In this document: one piece after another, positions 12,623 to 24,600 of the stretch
Layout of the letters: every line of letters begins with the position of its first letter
How positions within the stretch are numbered: the first letter of the stretch is position 1
NCBI RefSeq assembly: GCF_037975245.1
Contig: NC_092582.1
Span: 15,898,077-15,962,076, forward strand
Reading direction: 5' to 3'
Length of the DNA: 64,000 bases
DNA from: Apostichopus japonicus
Lineage: Eukaryota > Echinodermata > Holothuroidea > Aspidochirotida > Stichopodidae
Program-made: the position numbers and the translations under genes
Notes under the pieces: generated by a model
Databases searched by the model: none
What the model saw: the letters and a program-made list of their open reading frames with translations, nothing else
Told to the model about the DNA's origin: nothing

Positions 12623-15600
12623 CTGCAAAATTAAGATACCAAAATAAAATAAAAGAAGTGATATCACCTTATTCTTCTCACTTTACCTTTTAATCATTTC
12701 ATTTAACCTGTGCTATGATCAATTGGATAAAGGTAGTGGCACTAGGAGCATATTACCTACCATAATGGGAGGTCTTACATGGGTTTGAACACTTGCCAGC
12801 TAAAGCTAGTAAGGTTGGGTTTTTCATCTCTGAGAAATCTAAGAATTTCCCTTCCAAATCGTAAAAATAATCCAAAATGAGTTGAAACTGTACATTGGAT
12901 AGGCATACTTGGCAAGTTCTCCCATAAGCACATGTGTGTCTGCTGACTGGTGTAAAAGAACTGCCTGACTAGGCCGATATCCAAGACTTTCCTCTCCCAA
13001 ACCCTGAGCGCCTTACTCTTTGGCCAATGCATTTGTTTTCTTTGCTTCATTTCAAAAGTCTCAAAAGCTCAAGATCCACAATAGCTTTGATACTTGGGGG
13101 ATATGAACAAGTCCTAGCAAAAGAGTGAACTAAAAGTGAATTGTAGCTATACTGTCTACACAATGGTGTTACATTTAAATTATGTTTGTACACCATGGGT
13201 AGGTTACAGATTTATCAAGATATAATACATTATATGATTATTCATTAGCTAGTTTGTAAACCAATCCCAGCATGCAACACCACATCCTTAATCCTGTAGT
13301 GCAAGAATAAATCAGTGATTCACACAGTAGAGGTTTCTGATTGCTGTTCTTCTACTAGCCTACCATACAGTTCTTATGTGTGTTGACTTGGCCTACACAT
13401 CAGTGACACATACAACAGTTGCATTAAGTATTGAAGAATGAATCAGTTTTTTTAAATTCGCTGATGTTGAAAAAGTTGGACGGCTGCAGCTGTAGGCTAC
13501 ATATCAATATTAATACTACTTGCCAATAATATTGCTCAAACATAACAAGAGACAGACTCTCAAGTCTTACCAATGACAAAGGTAAAATTCATTTGTTTCT
13601 GCTCCACAGGCTCAGTTGCAGCTGCTGTTTCATCAAGAGGCATCAAGCCAACATCTGTAAAGAGTTTGATAACCTCCAAGAAAACTTCCTCTGGGCCACT
13701 CTCAGCTGAAATCTGCAAAGTAAGGCAATCAATGAAGACTAAGTGGAATGTGAGACAGAATTGTCTTGTCAAAGTTGGGGCTGAGGTGGGAGGAAGAGGG
13801 GGGGGGGGGAGGTGAGAGTAGGGATATAGACATGATGGCAATTGTTTCTAGGTGTCAATATTATAAGCATACAAAACTGAATTATTCAATAACAAAAAAC
13901 AAACAACATGCCATAAGATCACTTAAAGGAAGTAGCTCCCTCCCCACAATTCCATCTTTAACCCCCATGCTGATGTCATCTGAGTTGCAGCTTATCATCA
14001 GAGGAATGGCAAGGAAGGTTGAAGGTTAATGCAAAGCCTAAGTGGTGACTACGGACACACTTTCCTATATTAAACAAGTATTTTATATACTCACTAATTT
14101 CAACTTATTCCGATTCTTATAATGGTCTACGAGTGGCTGCGTGAGATTATGGAATGTTTCTACTCTTTTCTTGATAGTTTCTTCATTCTCATCCTCACTT
14201 CCGCTGGTCTTTGCTTGGTCTAGCAATCTGGCTGTCATCGACTCATCCGAGACTTCAAAGTAAAGAGCGAAGAGGCACTCACCGATCTGTAAGTTAAATT
14301 GATATCAAGGATATGAACATGATGGCTTTTGAAAGTAAAAATGTTTGAAGTATTGTTGATTACTCTTCCCTTTAAATGCGGTTAACCTTTTGTAACAATG
14401 TAAACTTGTGCAACGCTATGATATCTAGCCTTGTACTGCAAACACTATTACAGTTGATACCGACAGGCTGAGACACTAGGGCAGTGTCATTTTATACTGT
14501 TGTGGGCCCAGATGATGAACGACTGGTGGCAGTGCCAGGGGGGAGGGGTGGGCTATGGGATGATGATTGCCTTCCCACACTTCCCCTGCCATCCCGGTCA
14601 GCTACAGTCAAACAAAGTAGAAGTCTCTTGACCCTTATATTTTTCAGTGATGTGTATTGTATACAAGTTCAAACTGCTTGCAATGCCTTTCCCCTATACC
14701 CCATATCACATCTCACCCCACACCCCATCCTACCACGCTGTGGAAATTCTGCAATGCCACAGAAATAATTAAGAAGAATAATATGTCCCTCACATGATCA
14801 CTACTTATCAATAGTTAAGTGGAACATTTTGAACAACTTACTGTCCCCTCAAATGCTTCTCCTTGCTGGACCTCCCTGGGATATCCATCGATGAGGTAAC
14901 CACGGGAACTAGCTGCTTCGGATAACATCTTCTCTTTCAGCAATGTCATGACAACGTCCTACAAGAACCATCAATTAATAAATATTTATGTTAACATCAG
15001 AGGGTTTGAATGCAATGATAGAAATACAATTTGAATTTTGGACATGTAGAAATAACAACTAAGACATTCTGTTTCTGGTAATGATTACTTAACACAACTA
15101 CAATGAACCTAATATTCCTAGTAACAAATGCAACAATCGCACATAAAATAGCAATAGCATAACAATAACAATAGCACTAACAACAACAATAACATAACAA
15201 TAGCACATAAAGTGCAGGATGAGAGAGTGTGCACAGAGCAAATTAGACGGTTACATTTCTAAGCGAGGGCAGCAAACACAAACGCCGAGGGTGAAAGTGA
15301 AATAATGATCCAAGTTTGAAAAACCGGTGATCATTAATTGACTTTCTGGCATATTTGGTGTCAATGCCATTGACCTTTAAACGTTTTCAAAGTCAAATGT
15401 AAAAATGTAAAAAGTAAAAAATAATTTTAAAAAACAACAGAAAGTCAAATGGGACAATGCCATAATTTCGCGCATGTTACTCAAAAGAACTTTATTGAGT
15501 TTGAAGCAAATTAAGAGCTGTTACCTGGGACACTAGTTCCCCTTTCTCCATACATGCAGCTAGCTCTTGACCCCGTTCTGACCCGGATGCAACCTCGGCT

Positions 15601-18600
15601 CTCAATATGTCATCATACGACAGGGGTGTGAATCCATACCGTTCTGCAATTTTTTCACATTGGGTAACCTTGCCCGACTGAGGTCCACCTGTAAATTAAA
15701 TTAGGAGTGTTAAAATTCATATTAATAAGAAAAGAAAAATTAACAGTTACTGAACCTTGAAAAAGCTTTTGTTAAATTAAACGTATATGAAATAAAAATA
15801 TATAAGAAATGAAAATAAACATATATATGAACATGCTTTAAGGTAACAGCAAATTCAATCCATTTGATCATATGATTTATTATGAGTATAGGAGCAACTG
15901 AATTACAATACCGTCCACCCAGCCCTATCCAAAAACCTAGTTATCCACTTATGATTATACCACTGCTATCATTGATTATTACATAAAAGTAAACGTAAAT
16001 AGTTAAATATAAAAGAAATTCAAAACTGAATGCATCAATCCATTCCACATCAATATTGCTTGTGGATATTTCATTTTGGAATAACAGATTAAAAGGATTG
16101 TCTGGTGGCCCAAAGAAGTTACCTTAAAAAATAGTAAATAATTTTCCAAACATGTTGTCAAAGTATGAGAGCACTAATGTTGCGTTTGACAGAGAAACGA
16201 TTTTTTAATCGTTAAGGATAGACAATTCAAATATGATTTGAGCAGTACAGAACGTGACGTCAGCTATGCTAAAGCAGATTGCGACATAACCCACCCTCCG
16301 CACAGTACCTATATGGTAATCACAACAAAAACAGCGTTTGTATACAGATAAATTTCTTCCTTAATTTCCGGTGAAATTTCTTAAAAATTAGATATGTTTT
16401 CAAAAACTCCTTAAGCCGCCATGTACTAGATCAGTGGTTCCGTGGTCTTTGTGTAACACAAGGTAAATTTTAACAGCAGACTCTTCGTTGTTTTGGCTAT
16501 ACATCGCGCTATCAAGCTCCAACGCGAAGAATGTTCGCATGTAGGGTTTACTCAAACGTTGACAATCGGACAGTTCTGCGAAGCCTAAGCTTCTCAGTGC
16601 TACATTCTGCTCTGACAATGATGCCGATAAATTCTTCCATAATTTCCGGTGAAATTTTTTATAAATTAGATATGATTTAAAAAACTCCTTAAGCCGCCAT
16701 ATATGTAGTAGATCGGTGGTTTCGTGGTATTTGTGTAACACAAGATAAGTTTTAACAGCAGACTCTTCGTTGTTTATGCATCGCGCTATCCAGCTCCAGC
16801 ACGAAGAATGTTCGCGTGTATAGGCTACTCTAACGTTTACAATTGGACAGTTCTGCAAAGCCTAAGCTTCTAGGTGCTACATTCTGCTCTGACATCGATT
16901 CCGCCAACTTTTCAAGTTTCTTTTTACTGTTAATTTGATCGAAGAACAGTTTATGAACTGTGGTTTGAGCGTGAGTGTACTATGTGCAACACTATGCAAG
17001 TACACAAACTGGGCATCGTAGGATATACGTTCGCGAGTTTGTACGTTATATATTAGGCAATCCAATGTGCTTACATGTGAGAGTGTATTTGTTGTGGAAA
17101 TGGGAGTGCTATCTTCAAGTCGCCTGTTTTGCCTACTGTATCTGCAAGCACTACGTCAATCACCATATTGATGCGTTCGAACAAACGGTACTTTTGGTGA
17201 GAAACTGGTGATTTGAAAACCAGATTTCTACAAGAAGAAAACGTCGAATGGGGAGAATTTTTACATGGTTTGAAAGAGAAAAATAATAACTACAAGGACA
17301 ATGTATCAAAATCTTCCACCAGACAATTCCTTTAACAACTGTTTGCTCTCAAGGTCAAAATAAGTCTGACTAGTAAGGAACATAGCCATTCTTACAATGA
17401 TTCACCATAGTTAACAGTAACGTACAGTATACTAAAATGGCTATCATGCAGCAGTCAAAGATCTCTTCTCTTTCAATGTTGTTCAAAAATGGCTCCCTGA
17501 TGTCCTTAACAACCTATTTTCGTTGGATGTACAAGTTTACTTAAAGTAATGTTGTAAACAGGAGTTTCAGTCAAATGATTGGGGTGATGTGAAGCATGGG
17601 AGGGGTATGGTGTGGGAGGTGGATGGTGGGGGAGGGGGGCGGTGGGGGAGGGGGGATCTTTTTGTATTGACATGAAGGTGGTATGGCAAACTTAAGAAGA
17701 CAACAACTTTAACATTAAATTGCAATTTTGGTGACATGTTGCCCCACTCCCTTTTGTCAATGCTATAAACATATGTAATACAAATTGTATTGACTAAAGA
17801 GAAAAAGTGACATCAACTCACCTATGACAAATATAAACTTCTTGTCCTTCAACTCAGCAGGTGGAGAATTGATAGCTAGTAAAGCAAAAACAACAAAATG
17901 ATACATTACAACAGTTAAAGAAATTTCAGATAGGAAAAAATTGAATTTGCGGCAAAGTACAGAACTATTTTCTATCAGATAAAGGATAGGAACTGTTTAT
18001 ACTGTCAATACCAGTGCTTTGAAGCATAATATGGGAGGACAGTATAGAGTGGTATTAGCATTGAAAAATTGTCCGAAAAACTGACTGAAAGGTGCATTTC
18101 AATTGCTAAAACTTAAAGGATAAATGTAAATATTAAATGGAAACAAAGAATGCAACAAAGAAATTGTACCTACTAGCTTTGATTGAAAGATAACAACAAC
18201 ATCATCATCATTATCTAAACTGTAACCATAGTGATACTACTAGAATAAACTGTAACCATGGTGACATGATTATCATGAGATTTGTGACTGAACTGCCACT
18301 ATTAACATACCTGTGCCTGGTTTAGAGATATTAAACTCTTCAAAGATTTTCTGTACTTCAGCATACACTTCATCTGGTGAGGATTCTGCAGGTACCTGAA
18401 CAGTTGAACAATAATCAACATATATTCATAAAGTCTTACGGAAATTAAAAAATAATGGTGACGAACTTCTCTTGAAGCAAACCAAAAAGTAGTCGATTAT
18501 GAGAATCACATGAAATTAAGCCTCTTTTTTGTGAAAAGTGGTTTCTTGGTCACAGGCCTTTTGTAGACCTAGGAGCCTCTTGGTTGGAACCAGGAGCCAG

Positions 18601-21600
18601 TTTGTAATTTAAACGAAGAACTTGGCATATAGGTTTAAGGGTATACCATGAACATAGAGGGGCAGGGCTAAACTGCCAGTTAGGAATTTTTGAGCTCTGT
18701 TGGGTACCTGCTTAGTTTCACTCCTGCCTCAAATAATGACTTGATCAAATTTTCTCAATTCAAATGAATTAAGAGAGTCAACTCTAAGGAGGCACATTTT
18801 TTCAACATTGACTTTTATTCCTGTTTCCTTCCACCCATGCAAATATTATTTGACAGCGCATATTTCAATTCATTTTTATTTATTTATTTTTATTGTTCTA
18901 TCACAACATAAGTATGAAATATGACATAGAAGGAGATAAGATACAAAACTTGTGAAAGGAAGTGTACTAAAAAACCCTATAGGGCTTGTCGGGTAGTGAC
19001 ACTCCCTGAAAAAATACAGAACTTTACAATTAGAAAAGAGAACCAAAAAAAACAAAACAAACAGAACTACCCCTTCCACTCCCTTCCCTCACCCCCTCCC
19101 CCCAGTTTCATATCATGAAAGAAATACTGAACACCATTTGGAGCTTAAATAGGAAGTCCTTCCTTCCTTCCTCCCACCCAACCCCCTCCCCACCCCTCCC
19201 CCTCCCCACACACACCTCTAACTACCAACCTAACATTGAAACGGTAATACTTAGACAGATTTACCTTCCCTAGCTTGTTCCTCGCAGCAAAGAGTTCAAT
19301 AACTGGCGCTGTCACATTGTGGAATGTTTCCAATCTCTTGGCTATTGTTTCCTCGTTGTCATCCTCTCGTCCGCTCGTCTCTGCTCGTTTCAACAATCTA
19401 CTCATCAAAGTCTCATCAGAAACATCGAAGAATAACATGAACTTGCCCTCTCCAATCTGAAACACAAGGAAATAAATACATAAATGTTAAAACTTTAAAC
19501 AATACCAACTGTGTTTGCTATTCCCACGTTGCTATACAATTGTGTTTGCTATTCCTATGTTGCTATACAATGGTGTTTGCTACTCTTATGTTGTTATACA
19601 ATTATGTTGCTATTCCTATGTTGCTATACTATTGTTTGCTATTCCTATTTTGCTATACAATGGCGTTTGCTACTCTATTGCTGCTATACAATTGTGTTGC
19701 TATTCCTATGTTGCTATACAATGGTGTTTGCTACTCTTATATTGCTATAAAATTATGTTGCTATTCCTATGTTGCTATACAATGGTGTTTGCTACTCTTA
19801 TATTGCTATAAAATTATGTTGCTATTCCTATGTTGCTATACAATGGTGTTTGCTATTCCTATGTTGCTATACAATGGTGTTTGCTATTCCTATGTTGCTA
19901 TACAATGGTGTTTGCTACTCTTATATTGCTATACAATTATGTTGCTATTCCTATGTTGCTATACAATGGTGTTTGCTATTCCTATGCTGCTATACAATTG
20001 TGTTGCTATTCCTATGTTGCTATACAATGGTGTTTGCTACTCTTATATTGCTATACAATTATGTTGCTATTCCTGTGTTGCTATACAATGGTGTTTGCTA
20101 TTCCTATGCTGCTATACAATTGTGTTGCTATTCCTATGCTGCTATACAATTGTGTTGCTATTCCTATGTTGCTATACAATGGTGTTTGCTACTCTTATGT
20201 TGCTATACAATGGTGTTTGCTACTCTTATGTTGCTACTATACTATTGCTGTTAGTGACTATATATATGTAACAATGAAAACCTTGTCAAGATTTAGTCAC
20301 AAGTTGGTGTGAAACTTTTTCTCCAATATTCTGCTCTTTAAACTACCATTGATAAAGTGGTCAGTCATCAGAACGTTCAAGAGATTGTCTCTTGTCTGAT
20401 CACAATGAATATTCATGATGCCGACAACTTTGGTCAGCCAATTGGGACAATAGTCTTTTCAAATGATTGGGTCAATAGTGAACCAAAATTACTTTTGTAC
20501 ATATCAGAAAGTGAATATATAAATAGTTTTTGTATGGTTCCTGGATTCACTGATTACATGAAGAAATGAACTCCCTGCTTTTATGAGGACATGTCTTACT
20601 TTATCAGTAGCCATGACGATACCACCGATTTTGATGAGACTATGTCTACTTTTAAAATAAATGGATACCCAACCTCCTCCCCCTTCCCTCCTTACAACTT
20701 TTTTTAAAGTTAGTTAGTTAGGTCTGCTTAATTCTCACCTGTTCCTCAAAGTCCTGTCCGTTCTCCAAAGATCTAGGTAAACCGTCAATCAGGAAACCAT
20801 CGCAGGATTCAATCTTTGATAATAATGCCTCCTTGAGAAGGGCAACGGTGACCTCCTGAGGGCGGTAGAGTCAGGAAGATAACAATTCACGCTACAGGTG
20901 TTTTTTCATATATTTATGGACATAGCTCCAATTTCAATTTAATAGCAAGAGCCCTTCAACTGTTCTGATCTTACAAGGTGTATTGCAATTTCTTTGAGTT
21001 GGATTTTGGTCACCTCCATTGAAATTAATTTTTAGATCACTAATGGGAAGGAGAAAACATCAACTTAGCCCCCTCCCCAGGCTGCGACAAACTTGTGCTC
21101 CTGTCTTCGGATATAATATGGTGACCCTATTTGTGGGATTCACAATTCACCTTTCCTAATATTTGCACCTTTTTAGATTGATAAATTGCTAAAAATGCTA
21201 AGGCAATTTAGAATAAAGCTGTAAGACTCACACTCGGTACTAAGGCACCGGCCTGCATGATATCAGCAATTTTCTGACCTCTCTCGTCACCGGCCGCTGC
21301 CGCCTCTCGCAAGAGGTCCCCTGTAGCGAGATGGGTGAATCCATACTCCTGGACAATCTTTTCACATTGTGTACCTTTGCCACATCCTGGTCCCCCTGAA
21401 GAAAAAATTTAAAGAGAAAAAAATATGTAAAGAGTGCAAGTTCTTTTTTTTGGGGGGGGGGCAGAGCCTGATTAATTAAAGTTAATTTGTTCTTAAGTTT
21501 TCAGTATATGTGAACATTTAGTTACCATTTCATAATTGTAGCTGAATACTCAATTAAAACAGTTTTTTTTTTAAAGTTTTCTGTTCGTGTACTACTCATA

Positions 21601-24600
21601 TATCTGACTGCAGGTCATAACAGTACAGTGAGTTGATCACTAGTAGTATCTACCATTTCCTCCGTACATTATTGAAGAAGACATCTCTTTGAAACATATT
21701 TTTCCAAAGTTTCAAGTCAGATTAATTAATTTAAAGCACCTCAACTTGTATTTTCTAAATCAATTTTCTCATTTTGCAAAGCTGCACATGTGGAAATTTG
21801 GACTAGTCTAGTCAACCATCCATGCCATGAGTACTTTCACGAGATTGTGTTACTTTATATTCAGAGGTCTGTAAAACGTACTGATTACGCACATCAGTTT
21901 GGTCACTGATATCAAGGCCCTCTGTAGAAATGCTCGAGAGCCTCGATTTGATCAGATAACCTACGGATGTCCCTTTAAGTAGAATGATATAATCAAACTG
22001 ACTGATCTACTTGTTGACAATCTTTATCAATAAATCCATGAATCAAACTCACCTGCCACAAAGATGATAGTGGCTTCTTTCAACTTTTCTTCAGCTGTAA
22101 AAACAAAACATGTAGAAATAAAACTAAAAGCAGATTGGTATTACCAACAGGTGCTAACCTGAAGGCAATGAATATGCTTGGTTTTTTTCTTATTTCAATC
22201 ACAGTATAAAGTCAACACAAGAACGGGGGGAAAAAAAACGGGTTTCCATAAACGCAGAACAATGTTTGACTAAAGGAGTAAGAGTAGCGTATTGTATAGA
22301 TTTAGGCAGTCCGTTGGCAAGACCATTTATAGTTCTCCATTTGGTGGGATGTGGACAGGGGTTGAAGAGAAGGACTGGTTCATTTAGTCAAAGTACCTCC
22401 ATCTCTAAGGTGCATTCTCAGAGGGATGTAGAGGTGAGGAAAAGTGACAAGGAGGAGAGGGTTAAAAAAAAGGAATGTTAGGAGTTATTTCAACTTACGA
22501 GTTTTGATAAAACCTTTATCACCCAGGACCTGTGTCTCTTCTTTTACGATTGGCTCTTCATGAACTGCAAACGCAATGAACGAATATTCTGAAACATTGT
22601 GTGGTTACTATATTGACCTTACATAGATTATCAAAATTCCTCCTAATAGAGGTGCTGTCTCCATTACTTGCAATACATTTATATGCACTGTTTTATCATA
22701 GTTCAGGCTTGTGTCAGTTTACACGAATTCCACAAAATGTTGATATAAATTTTGGTTAATGGATTAAAAATTTCTATGAGAATGATATTTGGCCTGCCCA
22801 AGGTTATATATTCAAACTAATCCAACATCTGAACATTAATGAATAGTGAATGCTACATGAGGGGAGGGGTAAGGGGAAGAAGAGGGAAGGACCTCCAAAC
22901 AATCTAAAACCTTTGGCTTTGAAATATTCTGATCAAAACAATCATGTCCAAGCACATCTGCTGAAATTAAGATGTGGTGGATTTTCCACAAACTCAGATT
23001 TAGCAAACATATCCATTGGAAGACTACTCACCTTCCTGCGGCACAAAGCCCTTGTCACCGGTAATCGGAGCTTCTTCCTTCAGAATGGTGTCTTCAACTG
23101 TAGGTGATTTACACAGAGAAAGCCAAAAAATAAAAGCTTACTGATATACTGGCATTGACCTACAGCTGCCGATTAATATCGTTCATAAAATTGATCATTA
23201 ATCTTCTATAACCAATCGAAAGCAAAATAGCCACATGATATTCTGTAATGTTGCCCAACTACCCATTGATAAAATAACAAGTTAATTGAGAAATTGGACA
23301 ATTGAAGTTTGATAAAATAACATGTCAATTGAGAAATTGGACAATTGAAGTTTGATAAAAATAACATGTCAATTGAGAAATTGGACAATTGAAGTTTGAT
23401 TAAATAACATTTCAAGTGAGAAATTGGACAATTGAAGTTTGATAGAATAACATGTTAATTGAGAAATTGGACAATTGAAGTTTGATAAAATAACATGTCA
23501 ATTGAGAAATTGGACAATTGAAGTTTGATTAAATAACATTTCAAGTGAGAAATTGGACAATTGAAGTTTGATAGAATAACATGTTAATTGAGAAATTGGA
23601 CAATTGAAGTTTGATAAAATAACATGTCAATTGAGAAATTGGGCAATTGAAGTTTGTTAAATAACATTTCAATTGAAGAAATGCACAATTGAAGTTTGAT
23701 AAAATAACATGTCAATTGAGAAGTTGGACAATTGAAGTTTGATCAAATAACATGTCAATTGAAAAATTGGACAATAGAAGTTTGATAAAGTAACGTGTCA
23801 ATTGAAATATTGGAAAATTGAAGTTTGATAAAATAACATGTCAATTGAGAAATTGGACAATTGAAGTTTGACAAAGTAACATGTCAATTGAAAAATTGGA
23901 CAATTGAAGGTGTACCTGAGCTAGAGAAAATGCTCTAAGGGTTGTACTAATGATGCGACTTTTCAATGTTATATTATAAGTGACCAATATCTACCATATG
24001 AAGAGTAAAATCTAGCATATTTTAAAGGTGTGGCTATACATTTCCTGATCTGAAAGTTCACATAAAATATAGATTTGTAACTACCATATGCACTGCGACA
24101 ATGAAAAGCATTTCAAACACAAGCCAGTAAATGTATTAAACAAGATATGCTTCTCTATATATAGCAATGCAATATGTCATTACTTTTCATGTAAACTATA
24201 TTTATGTTATCTATAAATTGCCCCCTTTTGATGACATTTGACCTTTCAAGATATTTAGACTTTCATGTAGGCCTACACTTAAAATCATTAACTGAAGATT
24301 TGATTCACAATAATTCCAAAGAGATTACAGCTTTTCTTTTATTATTTTCATGAAATGTAGCATACCAAGCACCATGACAATTTATCAATTTACCTTGTAA
24401 GTTTTTAGTTTGGAGAAATTTAGAAATAGACTCCAATAGTTAACTTCTTGACAACTTTGTGCAAGCTACAGACAATAAAGTGCTGCAAGTTATTGTACAG
24501 AGAGAATTTTTAACTTTTAGCCTACATCAAAAACTCTGCTTGGCCTCATCCAACCTTAACACAAACTGCCCCATTTGGACTCTTGATATTTGTCTGAAAC

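Larger units (their letters stand above)
13571..17875 (-). other. AK5: AK5 adenylate kinase unit 3 (exons 19-23), degenerate active site
   Basis: Exons 17822-17875, 15525-15688, 14842-14958, 14095-14286 and 13571-13712. Exons 20-22 are 164, 117 and 192 nt, exactly as exons 15-17 in unit 2, so the block was duplicated with its introns. The P-loop is GGPQSGKVT (residues 691-699): glycine to Gln and the GKGT glycine to Val. The AMP motif is SYDDILR (Gly to Tyr). The LID has Q808, S814 and E817 where unit 2 has R604, R610 and D613. Loss of the phosphate-binding arginines suggests a non-catalytic, structural or regulatory unit (inference). Exon 23 (142 nt) corresponds to fused exons 18+19 (85+54). 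Confidence 0.75.

Noticed and set aside
16400-16858. 152-codon - strand frame
   Set aside because: It coincides with the tandem duplication inside a MITE-like element; no domain recognised.
19540-20271. 243-codon + strand frame, Cys/Leu/Tyr rich
   Set aside because: It is the 30/31-bp minisatellite read through; the other two frames are open as well and there is no domain or splice context.
23260-23910. CRISPR-like regular repeats
   Set aside because: Contiguous 43-bp units without unique spacers, inside a eukaryotic intron.
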